Source: Bacteroidota bacterium (GTDB lineage: Bacteria; Bacteroidota; Bacteroidia; Chitinophagales; Chitinophagaceae). Taken from it: DNA of 44,148 nucleotides. A model generated the notes under the pieces. The model did no database searches. It was not told where the DNA came from and was given only the letters and a program-made list of their open reading frames with translations. The stretch is taken from NCBI GenBank assembly GCA_947458915.1, contig CANHAE010000004.1:1-44148 (forward strand), given 5' to 3'. The position numbers and the translations under genes are program-made. Positions 16,506-26,280 of the stretch are shown here, in pieces. How positions within the stretch are numbered: the first letter of the stretch is position 1; every line of letters starts with the position of its first letter.

Positions 16506-19500
16506 ATGATATCCAAAGAGGAACAATTAATTGCTTTTGAAGAAATTTATAATGGCCTGAATGCGCAACAACAAATCGCAGTCGACACCATCGAAGGCCC
16601 GGTAATGGTTATTGCTGGACCTGGTACGGGTAAAACACAAATATTAAGTGCACGTATTGGCAAGATTATGTTGGAGACAGACACCCCACCTGAAAACATA
16701 TTGTGCCTTACCTATACGGATGCCGGAGCCATAGCCATGCGCAAACGATTGGTGCAATTTATTGGAACAAGTGCGTACAAGGTAAATATTGCCACTTTCC
16801 ATTCATTTTGTAACGACATCATACAAGACAATTTATCCTTATTTGACAAAACAAGCTTAGACCCTATATCAGAATTAGAGAAGATAGAATTATTTAAAAA
16901 ATTAATTGATGGCTTTAAAAAAGACAATCCATTAAAAAGATATAGGGGGGATGTGTATTTCGAGATAAGCAATTTATCGAGGTTGTTTAGTGCAATGAAA
17001 AAAGAAGGTTGGACAGTGCCTTATTTAGTAGAAAGGGTTACTAGGTATATGCTTGAGATTCCTACAAGAGAAGCATTCTTGTACAAACGCAAAACAAAAC
17101 AATTTGAAGCTGGTTCGGTCAAACAAGCATTAGTAGACGCCGAAATGGAGAAAATGGAAAAACTAATTGCTGCTGTAAAAGAATTTGACAATTACCAACA
17201 ATTAATGCGGGACCATAATAGGTATGACTTTGACGATATGATTAACTGGGTGATAAAAGCGTTTAAAGAAAATAAAAATTTACTTGCGCAATACCAAGAA
17301 CGTTTTTTATATGTCCTAGTAGATGAATTTCAAGATACAAGTGGCACACAAAACGAATTAGTCCAATTACTAGTTAACTATTGGGACCAGCCAAATTTAT
17401 TTGTAGTAGGCGATGACGACCAAAGTATATTTAGGTTTCAAGGAGCCAATGTCGAAAACATGTTGCATTTTCAAACTCAATACGCAAGTGAAATTTTAAA
17501 TATTGTATTAGAAAACAACTATCGTTCTACACAGCCAATTCTTGACGCATCTACCCTCTTAATTAACAACAACCAAGAACGCTTAGTAAATAAAATAGCA
17601 GGATTAGAAAAGAAATTAATAGCCGCTTTAGCAGATAACCAAATTAATACAAGCGAGCCGCAAATTGTAAAGTATAACGAGCCGCAAGCCGAAATGATTG
17701 ACATTTCAGAACAGATTGTGCAATTAATAAATAAGGGTATTGCGCCAAAGAATATTGCAGTACTATTTAAAGAAAATAAATACGGAGAAGAAATTGCGCA
17801 TTTTTTAAGACAAAGAAATGTACCCATTTACACAAAACGGACTGCGAATTTATTTGATCAAGTGCTTATTCAACAAATTATAAAAGTACTCGACTATTTA
17901 GCATGCGAGTTAGACCAGCCTTACGAAGGAGCAAATATTTTATTTGAAATTTTGCATTTTAAATGGTGGCATATTTCCCCTATAACAATTGCCAAATTAA
18001 CATTTGAAGCAAATCAGGCAAAGTACGGCACTGCCGGCAACTCCTACCGAAAAGTATTGGTAGAAAAAACACAGGAAGTACAAACCGATTTGTTTAGCCA
18101 AGGTGGATTAACGGAAGTAGCAAAAGCAATGAGTGTTTTAGAAGACTTAATTGCACAAGTACACAATGTGACTTTATTGAATTTAGTGGAACAAGTATTG
18201 CAAAAAACAGGCATTATCCAAAGCATCTTAAAATCGGACGATAAAGCATATGAACTAGACGTAGTAACACACTTCTTTGATTTTATAAAAGAAGAGACCC
18301 ACCGGAATGCCAAATTGGGACTAAGTGATTTAGTTGATATGCTTAAATTAATGCAAAGAGAGGCAATACGTATGCCACTACCTATTACTACTGGAAATGA
18401 AAGTGGCGTGAATTTATTAACCACACATGGTAGTAAAGGCTTAGAATTCGAATACGTGTTTGTTGCAGGAACCAACGCTCATTATTGGGAGAAGAAAAGA
18501 AGTTCAAATAATACAGGGTATAAATTACCAGACACCGTATTAACTTCTTTAGAAAATACCGACGACAAAGAAGAATTACGTCGCCTATTTTACGTGGCTA
18601 TTACAAGAGCAAAAAAATATTTACAGGTATCTTATAGTCAGTTTCGTGCCGACGGGAAAGAAGCAGAACCTAGCCAATTCATTATTGAGTTACTAGAAGG
18701 GGATGAACAAAAAATACAAACCAAAACGGTTTCAGAAGAAATAAGCACTACCTATAAGTTTTTACGTTTACAAACTGCTCCACAGCCCGAGATACAACAA
18801 TTAGAAGCCGATTTTGTCGGGCCAAAAGTGGAAAAGTTTATAATGAACGTAACGGCTTTAAACAATTACCTAAAATGCCCATTGCATTTTTATTATAATA
18901 GTTTGATACGTGTGCCTTCGGGAAAATCAGAAGCAACCACTTTCGGCTCGGCCATTCATGATGCCTTGCAACGATTCTTCCGAAAAATGCAAGACAATAA
19001 CAATGAATTTCCCGACAAGCAGGATTTGGTGCAGGATTTTTACCACTATATGAACAGGCACAGGGAGGCATTCACGCAAGTGGAATTTAAAAATAGAAAG
19101 GAACAGGGAGAAATGGTATTAAACAACTACTACGATAAATATATTAATGACTGGAATAAAGTAGTCACTACCGAATATAGAATCAACAATGTAATATTAC
19201 AAGGTATCCCCTTAAAAGGAGCTATTGATAAAATAGAATTCAACGGCAAACAGGTAGTAGTAATTGACTACAAAACAGGAAGTGTAGAAAATGCAAAAGA
19301 AAAGTTATTACCTCCCAACGAAAAGAATCCTTTAGGGGGCGATTATTGGAGACAGGCTGTATTTTATAAAATCCTATTAAGAGGCCATCCAAAAAACTGG
19401 GAAGTAGAGAAAGCTGAATTTGATTTCATTGAACCAAATAAGAAAAAGGAGTTTGAAAAAATTGTAGTCCCCATTCAAGAAGCCGATATTACTACAGTGA

Positions 19501-19658
19501 GTCAGCAGGTAAAAGAAGTATGGGCTAAAATTCAAGCCAAAGATTTTTATACTGGTTGCGGTAAACCAGAATGCCATTGGTGTAATTTTGTAAAAAGCAA
19601 CGAATTAGCTGTCGCATTACATGAAATACCAGGTAACGACTTTGAAGAAATGGATTAA
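16506..19658 (+). CDS. UvrD/Rep-type helicase fused to Fe-S PD-(D/E)XK nuclease
   Basis: A 1050-residue SF1A helicase-nuclease. Helicase motifs in order: Walker A 'AGPGTGKTQ' (37-45), motif II 'DEFQDTS' near 273, motif III 'QSIFRFQGA' near 306, 'LLTTHGSKGLEFEYVF' near 635 and motif VI 'FYVAITRAK' near 695. The C-terminal nuclease is RecB-like: 'FGSAIHDALQRFF', then 'IDYKTG' with D921 and K923. Four cysteines, C791, C1018, C1023 and C1026, are placed as in the Fe-S staple of AddB/AdnA nucleases. It probably resects or unwinds broken DNA ends, like an AddAB or AdnAB subunit in a single chain. recR lies two genes downstream. Confidence 0.92.
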   Translation: MISKEEQLIAFEEIYNGLNAQQQIAVDTIEGPVMVIAGPGTGKTQILSARIGKIMLETDTPPENILCLTYTDAGAIAMRKRLVQFIGTSAYKVNIATFHSFCNDIIQDNLSLFDKTSLDPISELEKIELFKKLIDGFKKDNPLKRYRGDVYFEISNLSRLFSAMKKEGWTVPYLVERVTRYMLEIPTREAFLYKRKTKQFEAGSVKQALVDAEMEKMEKLIAAVKEFDNYQQLMRDHNRYDFDDMINWVIKAFKENKNLLAQYQERFLYVLVDEFQDTSGTQNELVQLLVNYWDQPNLFVVGDDDQSIFRFQGANVENMLHFQTQYASEILNIVLENNYRSTQPILDASTLLINNNQERLVNKIAGLEKKLIAALADNQINTSEPQIVKYNEPQAEMIDISEQIVQLINKGIAPKNIAVLFKENKYGEEIAHFLRQRNVPIYTKRTANLFDQVLIQQIIKVLDYLACELDQPYEGANILFEILHFKWWHISPITIAKLTFEANQAKYGTAGNSYRKVLVEKTQEVQTDLFSQGGLTEVAKAMSVLEDLIAQVHNVTLLNLVEQVLQKTGIIQSILKSDDKAYELDVVTHFFDFIKEETHRNAKLGLSDLVDMLKLMQREAIRMPLPITTGNESGVNLLTTHGSKGLEFEYVFVAGTNAHYWEKKRSSNNTGYKLPDTVLTSLENTDDKEELRRLFYVAITRAKKYLQVSYSQFRADGKEAEPSQFIIELLEGDEQKIQTKTVSEEISTTYKFLRLQTAPQPEIQQLEADFVGPKVEKFIMNVTALNNYLKCPLHFYYNSLIRVPSGKSEATTFGSAIHDALQRFFRKMQDNNNEFPDKQDLVQDFYHYMNRHREAFTQVEFKNRKEQGEMVLNNYYDKYINDWNKVVTTEYRINNVILQGIPLKGAIDKIEFNGKQVVVIDYKTGSVENAKEKLLPPNEKNPLGGDYWRQAVFYKILLRGHPKNWEVEKAEFDFIEPNKKKEFEKIVVPIQEADITTVSQQVKEVWAKIQAKDFYTGCGKPECHWCNFVKSNELAVALHEIPGNDFEEMD

Positions 19659-19698
19659 GAATGCCCTTAATTTATAAAGGGTTATTAATAGAAACAAG

Positions 19699-19706
19699 TA
19701 AGTTTG
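19699..19706 (+). promoter_or_regulatory. Promoter -7 element before the Big_5-like lipoprotein
   Basis: TAAGTTTG matches TAnnTTTG and ends 5 bp before the ATG at 19712. If used, the transcript would begin at or next to the start codon. Confidence 0.4.
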
Positions 19707-19711
19707 CAATC

Positions 19712-21136
19712 ATGATTAAATTATCTTCTTTGTTCGCACTATCATTAAGAAGTTTACTAGCTATATGCCTTGTACAATCACTAGTTAGCTGTGCCAATAT
19801 TGTACCCCCTAGTGGTGGCCCAAGGGACAGCATTCCCCCTTATTTACTAGTTGCAAAACCTAAGGACTCCGCTATTAATGTACAGCCCAAGGAGATATGG
19901 TTGGCGTTTAACGAATATATAACAACTACTTCTTTACAAGAAAATGTGATTGTTGCACCCAGCTTAAAGAACAACCCCCTAATAAGTTCAAAGTTAAATG
20001 TGTTAAGAATTAGAATTTCCGATACACTATTACCCAATACTACTTATAGTTTACAATTTGGAAATTCAATTAAGGATGTGAATGAAGGGAATATTGCCGA
20101 AAATTACACCTACGCATTTAGTACAGGAGACAAACTTGACACAGGCAGTTTAGAAGGCACCATTCAACTTGCCGAAACAGGTCTCATTGACAGTACTTTG
20201 CTTGTAGTGCTTCACCCAGCAGAAGCAGATACTGCAATCTACAAAAACAAACCTCTTTATTACACCAGGTTAAATAAGAATGGTAAATTCAAATTTCGTT
20301 TTTTACCAAATAGCACCTTTAATATTTTCGTGTTGCCAAACGATTTTACTAAAAAATATGACGATAGTACTAAATTATTTGCCTTTGCGGATGCCACTAT
20401 AAATAGTACTACACAAAAAGATGCAATTAAATTATATGCCTTTCAAGCGTATAAAAAAACTGAAAAGAAAAAATCGACTCCCTTAGTAAGTGGCAAAAAA
20501 GATACCAAGCAAACAGTTGCCGCACTTAATTATAACAAAAGCTTAGAAGGCCTTGAACAAGATTTATTAATCCCCCTTAGTCTAACGTTCGAAACGCCTA
20601 TTCAACTAAATGATAGTTTTCCTATAAAGCTTTGCGATACCAATAACCTTCCGGTAGCAGACTATAAAATAATATTGGACAGTGGCACCAAACAAAAAAT
20701 CACCATTGAATACCCTTGGGTAGAACAAACCAAAATGCATTTAATTGTACCAAAAAATAGTGTAAATGATTCTTTAAAAAACACTTTAGCAAAATCTGAC
20801 ACCCTACGCTTTATTACAAAATCAACTTCAGCTTATGGTGCTAGCTTAATAAGGATTACAGGGTACCAACAATTTGCAAACCCTATTTTATTATTAACAA
20901 AAGACGATAAAATTTTATTTAGTTACCCCATCGTAAAGAATTTATTAACTATCCCGTTATTACCCCCTAACGAGTATACATTGAAAATATTAGAGGATCG
21001 CAACGGGAATGGAATATGGGATACCGGCAAGTATGGTACGCAAAAAATACAACCTGAAATTGTTCATGTCTTAAAAAACAACCTACTTATAAAACCTAAT
21101 TGGGAGAATGAATTAAATTTGACCATTAATAAGTAA
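19712..21136 (+). CDS. Lipoprotein with bacterial Ig-like (Big_5/SbsA-like) domain
   Basis: A 474-residue protein. A longer reading from 19661 adds 17 residues, but the signal peptide begins at the ATG at 19712 and a promoter element sits between the two, so I chose 19712. The lipobox is 'SLVSC', cysteine near residue 27. It is followed by 'ANIVPPSGGPRDSIPP', a segment common to this family in Bacteroidota. A Big_5-type Ig-like domain runs about 30-130 ('IWLAFNEYITT', 'LPNTTYSLQFGNSIKDVNEG'). The rest is beta-rich and ends in a 'DRNGNGIWDTGKYG' loop. It is probably anchored to the outer membrane. Its function is unknown. Confidence 0.85.
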   Translation: MIKLSSLFALSLRSLLAICLVQSLVSCANIVPPSGGPRDSIPPYLLVAKPKDSAINVQPKEIWLAFNEYITTTSLQENVIVAPSLKNNPLISSKLNVLRIRISDTLLPNTTYSLQFGNSIKDVNEGNIAENYTYAFSTGDKLDTGSLEGTIQLAETGLIDSTLLVVLHPAEADTAIYKNKPLYYTRLNKNGKFKFRFLPNSTFNIFVLPNDFTKKYDDSTKLFAFADATINSTTQKDAIKLYAFQAYKKTEKKKSTPLVSGKKDTKQTVAALNYNKSLEGLEQDLLIPLSLTFETPIQLNDSFPIKLCDTNNLPVADYKIILDSGTKQKITIEYPWVEQTKMHLIVPKNSVNDSLKNTLAKSDTLRFITKSTSAYGASLIRITGYQQFANPILLLTKDDKILFSYPIVKNLLTIPLLPPNEYTLKILEDRNGNGIWDTGKYGTQKIQPEIVHVLKNNLLIKPNWENELNLTINK

Positions 21137-21158
21137 TTTTACCTTTCTACTTTCAATT

Positions 21159-21773
21159 ATGCAATTACCTTCTTCCTTGTTAGAAAATGCGGTGGCTGAA
21201 TTTTCCAAATTACCAGGCATTGGCAAAAAAACAGCCTTGCGCTTGGTATTGCATTTACTAAAACAAGAAACTGAAGTCACTAATCAATTTGGAGAGACCT
21301 TAATGAAAATGCGCAAGGAAATACAATTTTGCCAAAACTGTTACAATATCAGTGATGGTAAAATCTGTTCTATTTGCTCGAACACAGCAAGACAAAAAAA
21401 TGTTATTTGTGTAGTCGAAAATATTAGAGACGTAATAGCTATAGAAAATACGCAACAATATAATGGGACTTACCATGTACTGGGAGGGATTATATCACCA
21501 TTGGACGGTATCGGTCCAGAACAATTGACAATTGATTCATTAATTGAACGCGTAAAAAAAGAAGCAGTAACTGAGCTAATTTTTGCACTAAACCCTACTA
21601 TTCAAGGAGATACGACAATTTATTACATACAAAAGAAGCTTGCCAATATGCATTGCAAGGTGACTACTATCGCACGCGGTATTGCTTTTGGGGGAGAATT
21701 GGAATATGCTGATGAAATGACACTCGGGAAGAGCATTTCAAATAGGCAGCCAATCCAACAATACATAAAATAG
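21159..21773 (+). CDS. recR: Recombination protein RecR
   Basis: A 204-residue RecR. The N-terminal helix-hairpin-helix has 'LPGIGKKTALRLVLHLL'. The zinc finger uses C58, C61, C70 and C73. The Toprim domain begins at 'VICVVENIRDVIAIE', with the Walker-like C-terminal part 'IARGIAFGGELEYAD'. It acts with RecO (and RecF) to load RecA on gapped DNA. It follows the lipoprotein gene by 22 bp and may be co-transcribed with it. The full length is present. Confidence 0.97.
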   Translation: MQLPSSLLENAVAEFSKLPGIGKKTALRLVLHLLKQETEVTNQFGETLMKMRKEIQFCQNCYNISDGKICSICSNTARQKNVICVVENIRDVIAIENTQQYNGTYHVLGGIISPLDGIGPEQLTIDSLIERVKKEAVTELIFALNPTIQGDTTIYYIQKKLANMHCKVTTIARGIAFGGELEYADEMTLGKSISNRQPIQQYIK

Positions 21774-21818
21774 GAAGTTTCAAAACAATAGTATAATTTT
21801 AATGTTCAAACATTGACT

Positions 21819-22352
21819 ATGAAAAAATTAATATACACTCTATTTATTTTGGGGCTTGTAGCAACTCAATTGTCAGCGCAAAAAAATTATAGTACTAATA
21901 CTGCGCAAGTTCGTTTTATAGCAGTGGATGACAAAGACATTGATGCAGTCAACAACGCAGCAGTGAGTCGCCTACAAGCTAATGGTGACCTAAGTTTCAT
22001 AATGCTTATGACGGGATTTAAATTTGATATGGAGACAATGCAGAAGCATTTTAATGAAGAATATGTTGAAAGTGACAAATTTCCCCGTGCCTTATTCAAT
22101 GGTAAAATAACCAATTTCAATAGTATCAATTTTAAGAAAGAGGGTATTTACCCAGTCACTGTTGTCGGAAACATGCAAGTGCATGGAGTAAATAAGGCAG
22201 TGCAAACCAATGGCTTTATTGAAATTAAGGGAGGTATTCCTAAAGCAACTGCTAAATTCACAGTGGCTTTAAAGGACTTTAAAATTGGTGGAATATTAAT
22301 AAAAATGGTTGCAGACAAAATTGATATTGAAGTAACAGCCACCTACCAATAA
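21819..22352 (+). CDS. YceI family protein
   Basis: A 177-residue secreted protein. I use the ATG at 21819; a TTG two codons upstream is an unlikely start. The signal peptide ends near 'ATQLSAQ'. The rest is a YceI-like lipocalin fold: 'AQVRFIAVDDKDIDAVNN', 'FDMETMQKHFNEEYVESDKFPRA', 'GIYPVTVVGNMQVHGVNK' and 'KFTVALKDFKIGG'. YceI proteins bind isoprenoid or other hydrophobic molecules in the periplasm. It is a little diverged at the N-terminus. A weak hairpin follows. Confidence 0.9.
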   Translation: MKKLIYTLFILGLVATQLSAQKNYSTNTAQVRFIAVDDKDIDAVNNAAVSRLQANGDLSFIMLMTGFKFDMETMQKHFNEEYVESDKFPRALFNGKITNFNSINFKKEGIYPVTVVGNMQVHGVNKAVQTNGFIEIKGGIPKATAKFTVALKDFKIGGILIKMVADKIDIEVTATYQ

Positions 22353-22357
22353 AAATA

Positions 22358-22380
22358 CCTTGTATCGCAAGGGCCTCTTT
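22358..22380 (+). terminator. Weak terminator-like hairpin after the YceI gene
   Basis: CCTTG / CAAGG arms around a 5-base loop, then GCC and a short T-rich run. The 5-bp stem is short, so termination may be partial. Confidence 0.35.
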
Positions 22381-22388
22381 TAGCATAA

Positions 22389-22420
22389 TTTGGCTGCAAG
22401 CTATTTGTATATTACCTTCG
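22389..22420 (+). promoter_or_regulatory. Promoter of the two-gene methionine synthase operon
   Basis: TTTG at 22389-22392, then exactly 20 bp, then TACCTTCG at 22413-22420. This is the best-spaced -33/-7 pair in the window (one mismatch in the -7). Transcription would start near 22426, leaving a leader of about 125 nt. Confidence 0.55.
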
Positions 22421-22425
22421 CTCCG

Positions 22426-22551
22426 CATTGCAGGGGATTTGTTTATTGTTCAACCTGCCATCCGTAAGGAAAAAGAACTAATAAACGATACAATTATCGC
22501 CCCCCTATTTCTTTTTCTGTTTGGATGACGCATTAAAAATAATGTAGTAAT
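22426..22551 (+). promoter_or_regulatory. Structured 5' leader upstream of methionine synthase genes
   Basis: This intergenic stretch holds no reading frame I believe. It can fold: GCAGG (22430-22434) with CCTGC (22454-22458), CGATA (22486-22490) with TATCG (22495-22499) over a CAAT loop, and CATCC (22459-22463) with GGATG (22523-22527). A C-run and a T-rich run follow the second hairpin. I do not recognise a SAM or cobalamin riboswitch core in it. Confidence 0.35.
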
Positions 22552-23565
22552 ATGTCCATTCAAGAAGCGCTAAAAGAGCGAATTTTAGTTATAGATGGTG
22601 CCATGGGCACTATGATTCAACGCCACAAATTAACCGAACAAGATTACCGAGGCACTCGCTTTGCAGATTGGCCAAGTGATGTAAAAGGAAATAACGACTT
22701 GCTATGTATTACCCAGCCTGCCATTATCACAGGGATACATTTACAATATTTAGAAGCAGGTGCAGATATTATTGAGACCAATACATTTAGTAGTACTTCC
22801 ATTGCAATGGCCGACTATGATATGCAAGCATTGGCTTATGAGTTAAACGTGGCTGCTGCAAAATGCGCGAAGGACGCTATTACACAATACAAATCAAAAC
22901 ATCCAAATACAAAAGAAAAATTTGTTGCCGGATCCATTGGACCATTGAATAAAACTTTGAGTTTGTCACCTGATGTAAATAATCCTGGCTTTAGGGCTGT
23001 TACTTTTGACGAGGTAGTAATTGCCTACACTGAACAAATTAAAGGATTGGTAGATGGTGGCGTGGATGTGATTTTAATAGAAACCATTTTTGATACTTTA
23101 AATGCAAAGGCAGCCATTTTTGCAGTGAAAGAATTTTTTAGAAAAGAAGGCAAGCCAGAATTACCCATGATGATTAGCGGTACAATTACCGATGCATCGG
23201 GTCGTACTTTAAGTGGTCAAACCTTAGAAGCTTTTTATACATCCATCGAACATGCAAAACCACTAAGTATTGGGTTAAACTGCGCATTAGGTGCACAAGA
23301 AATGAGAAGCCATATTGAAGAACTTTCTCAAATCGCAGTTTGCTACACTTCGGCTTATCCCAATGCTGGTTTACCAAACGCAATGGGAGAATATGACGAA
23401 GAACCACATCAAACAGCACATTTTATTGAAGAATGGGCTAAAAATAAATTTGTAAATATAGTAGGTGGCTGTTGTGGCACTACTCCTGACCACATTAAAC
23501 ATATGGCGGACAATGTAAAAAATATTAAGCCAAGGGCCTTACCTATTGTTGACACAACTATTTAA
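22552..23565 (+). CDS. metH: Methionine synthase, homocysteine-binding module
   Basis: A 337-residue stand-alone homocysteine S-methyltransferase domain, equal to the first module of MetH. '[18 protein letters not shown]' opens the barrel. The zinc ligands are C244 ('GLNCALG'), C307 and C308 ('GGCCGTT'). It has no cobalamin or folate module, and the next gene, 3 bp further on, encodes these. The two products should form one B12-dependent methionine synthase. No frameshift is needed to explain the split: the first ORF ends in the natural inter-domain linker and the second has its own ATG. Confidence 0.93.
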   Translation: MSIQEALKERILVIDGAMGTMIQRHKLTEQDYRGTRFADWPSDVKGNNDLLCITQPAIITGIHLQYLEAGADIIETNTFSSTSIAMADYDMQALAYELNVAAAKCAKDAITQYKSKHPNTKEKFVAGSIGPLNKTLSLSPDVNNPGFRAVTFDEVVIAYTEQIKGLVDGGVDVILIETIFDTLNAKAAIFAVKEFFRKEGKPELPMMISGTITDASGRTLSGQTLEAFYTSIEHAKPLSIGLNCALGAQEMRSHIEELSQIAVCYTSAYPNAGLPNAMGEYDEEPHQTAHFIEEWAKNKFVNIVGGCCGTTPDHIKHMADNVKNIKPRALPIVDTTI

Positions 23566-23568
23566 TTT

Positions 23569-26280
23569 ATGAGCGAAGAAATAATACATATTAAGCCTTA
23601 TTTAAGATTAGCAGGATTAGAACCATTAGTGATTCGTCCCGAAACTAATTTTGTAAACGTAGGAGAAAGAACCAACGTAACAGGATCCAAAAAATTTGCG
23701 CGATTAATACGAGAAAATTTATACGAAGAAGCATTATCTGTAGCACGTCAACAAGTAGAAAGCGGCGCACAGGTGATTGATGTAAATATGGACGATGCCT
23801 TACTGGAAGGCGTTAAGGCAATGACTACATTCTTAAACTTAATGCAAAGCGAACCTGATATTGCACGTATCCCTATAATGATTGATAGCTCAAAATTTGA
23901 AATTATAGAAGCCGGTTTAAAATGTGTACAAGGAAAGTGTATCGTGAATTCTATTTCCATGAAGGAAGGAGAAGCTAAGTTTATTGAACAAGCGCATATT
24001 TGTAAAGCGTATGGTGCTGCTGTAATTGTTATGGCATTTGACGAAGTAGGACAAGCAGATACAAAAGAAAGGAAAATTGAAATATGTAGTCGCGCTTATA
24101 AAATATTAGTGGAGCAAGTTGGGTTTGATCCACAAGATATTATTTTTGATCCCAATATTTTTGCTGTAGCCACAGGTATTGAAGAACATAATAATTACGC
24201 AGTCGATTTTATTGAAGCAACAAGAGTAATTAAACAAAACATGCCACTAGTAAAAGTGAGTGGTGGCGTATCTAATGTGTCTTTCTCGTTCCGAGGAAAC
24301 GATGCAGTAAGAGAAGCAATTCATGCAGTATTTTTATTCCATGCAATAAAGGCTGGAATGGATATGGGTATTGTAAATGCAGGTCAGTTAGAAATATACG
24401 ATGAGATTGAACCTGTTTTAAGAAACTTATGCGAGGATGTAATTTTAAACAGAAATAACGAAAACAACGAAGCAACAGAAGCTTTAATACAATATGCAGA
24501 AACTGTTAAAGCAAAAGGAAAAGTAGAAGTCAAGAGTGCAGCATGGCGTGAAGGAACTGTCGAAGAAAGGCTAGCACATTCACTAATAAACGGTATTACC
24601 GATTTTATAGATGCAGATACAGAAGAAGCACGTTTAAAATATAGTGCACCATTAGAAGTTATTGAAGGCCCTTTAATGGCGGGTATGAACCAAGTGGGAG
24701 ATTTATTTGGAGCAGGTAAAATGTTTTTACCACAAGTAGTAAAAAGCGCGCGTGTAATGAAAAAAAGCGTTGCGGTATTAACGCCGTTTATTGAGGCAGA
24801 AAAAGAAAGATTAAAACTAGCTTCTACTAGCCCTAATGGAATAACAAAAGGACCTGCAAAAATTTTACTCGCTACCGTAAAAGGAGATGTGCATGATATT
24901 GGTAAAAATATTGTGGGCGTAGTTTTGGGATGTAATGGATATGAAATTATTGATATTGGTGTAATGGTGCCTGCGGATAAAATTTTAGCAGAAGCCGAGA
25001 AGCACCAGGTAGACATTATTGGGCTAAGCGGATTAATTACTCCATCATTAGACGAGATGGTACACATTGCTAAAGAAATGAAGCGTCGTGGAATGACCAT
25101 TCCATTAATGATTGGTGGCGCAACTACTTCAAGAATGCATACTGCCGTTAAAATTGCCCCGGAGTATGGTGATGGAGTAATACATGTACTAGACGCGTCC
25201 CGAAGTGTAACAGTTGCGGGATCATTATTAAACAAAGATCAGAAAAAACCGTTTCTTGCTGAATTGGAAAAATCATATATCCAACTGAAAGCCGATTTTG
25301 ATTCGAAAAGAACAACTAAGCAATCCTTGCCCTACGCAGCTGCTTTAAAAAATAAAGTACAAATAGACTGGTCAAATTTTAGTGTCACCAAGCCAAGCTT
25401 TACTGGCAACAAGGCCATTGAAATAAATGATTTATCTGTCCTGGTTGATTATATTGACTGGAAGCCCTTCTTTATTGCCTGGGAATTACACGGAAACTTC
25501 CCTTCTATTTTAACCGATAGTGTTGTGGGAGAAGTGGCTAGTAAATTATACGCTGACGCACGTGCACTACTAGACACTATTGTAAAAGAAAAATGGTTGA
25601 CAGCAAAGGGTGCAGTAGGTTTTTGGCCAGCAACAGCAGTGGATGATGATGTGCTTGTGCAAAATGAAGGCGCACCAACTGCATTACATTTTTTAAGACA
25701 ACAAGCAGTTAAGGCCGCAGGACAACCTAATTACTCTTTGGCTGATTTCATTTGCCCAGCAACCGAAAATAAAGAAGACTATATTGGTGCCTTCGCAGTA
25801 ACCATTCATGGTATTGAAAAACATATAAAAGCATTTGAAGCCAATTTAGACGACTATAATAAAATTATACTGCAAGCATTAGCAGATAGGCTTGCAGAAG
25901 CTTTTGCAGAATACTTGCATACAAAAACCAGGAAAGAATATTGGGGCTATGCAAAAGACGAAGTGTTAGATAACGAAGCTTTAATTAAAGAAAGCTATGT
26001 GGGTATTCGCCCAGCACCAGGCTACCCTGCTTGTCCTGACCATACCGAAAAATACACTTTATTTAATTTATTGGAAACCGAAAAGCATACAGGCATTACA
26101 CTTACTGAAAGTTTAGCCATGTACCCAGCGTCTAGTGTTTGTGGATGGTATTTTGCAAATCCACAAAGTCAATATTTTGGATTAGGAAAAATTGGACAAG
26201 ACCAGGTTGCTAACTACACAATTAGGAAAAAACAAACACTAGAATATATCACAAGATGGTTGCAACCAGTGATTGACTAA
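23569..26280 (+). CDS. metH: Methionine synthase, folate/cobalamin/activation modules
   Basis: A 903-residue protein equal to MetH without its first module. The pterin-binding barrel starts at '[17 protein letters not shown]' (about 25) and has '[11 protein letters not shown]'. The cobalamin cap helical domain lies at about 325-420. The B12 domain carries '[13 protein letters not shown]', with H442 as the lower cobalt ligand, and '[16 protein letters not shown]'. The SAM-binding activation domain occupies about 590-903, with '[15 protein letters not shown]'. It transfers methyl from methyl-tetrahydrofolate through cobalamin to homocysteine held by the partner. Its TAA abuts the stop codon of the convergent LOG gene without any gap. 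Confidence 0.96.
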   Translation: MSEEIIHIKPYLRLAGLEPLVIRPETNFVNVGERTNVTGSKKFARLIRENLYEEALSVARQQVESGAQVIDVNMDDALLEGVKAMTTFLNLMQSEPDIARIPIMIDSSKFEIIEAGLKCVQGKCIVNSISMKEGEAKFIEQAHICKAYGAAVIVMAFDEVGQADTKERKIEICSRAYKILVEQVGFDPQDIIFDPNIFAVATGIEEHNNYAVDFIEATRVIKQNMPLVKVSGGVSNVSFSFRGNDAVREAIHAVFLFHAIKAGMDMGIVNAGQLEIYDEIEPVLRNLCEDVILNRNNENNEATEALIQYAETVKAKGKVEVKSAAWREGTVEERLAHSLINGITDFIDADTEEARLKYSAPLEVIEGPLMAGMNQVGDLFGAGKMFLPQVVKSARVMKKSVAVLTPFIEAEKERLKLASTSPNGITKGPAKILLATVKGDVHDIGKNIVGVVLGCNGYEIIDIGVMVPADKILAEAEKHQVDIIGLSGLITPSLDEMVHIAKEMKRRGMTIPLMIGGATTSRMHTAVKIAPEYGDGVIHVLDASRSVTVAGSLLNKDQKKPFLAELEKSYIQLKADFDSKRTTKQSLPYAAALKNKVQIDWSNFSVTKPSFTGNKAIEINDLSVLVDYIDWKPFFIAWELHGNFPSILTDSVVGEVASKLYADARALLDTIVKEKWLTAKGAVGFWPATAVDDDVLVQNEGAPTALHFLRQQAVKAAGQPNYSLADFICPATENKEDYIGAFAVTIHGIEKHIKAFEANLDDYNKIILQALADRLAEAFAEYLHTKTRKEYWGYAKDEVLDNEALIKESYVGIRPAPGYPACPDHTEKYTLFNLLETEKHTGITLTESLAMYPASSVCGWYFANPQSQYFGLGKIGQDQVANYTIRKKQTLEYITRWLQPVID

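Noticed and set aside
18044-18475. Minus-strand frame of 143 codons
   Set aside because: Fully inside the helicase gene and matches no family; a shadow of codon bias.
22353-22551. SAM or cobalamin riboswitch before metH
   Set aside because: I could not find the conserved core of either class. The region is reported only as a structured leader.
24384-25235. Long open frame of 283 codons on the minus strand
   Set aside because: It lies wholly inside the metH B12/pterin region, whose plus-strand protein is highly conserved. The antisense product is low in complexity (Ser/Thr/Ile/Pro) and has no family features.
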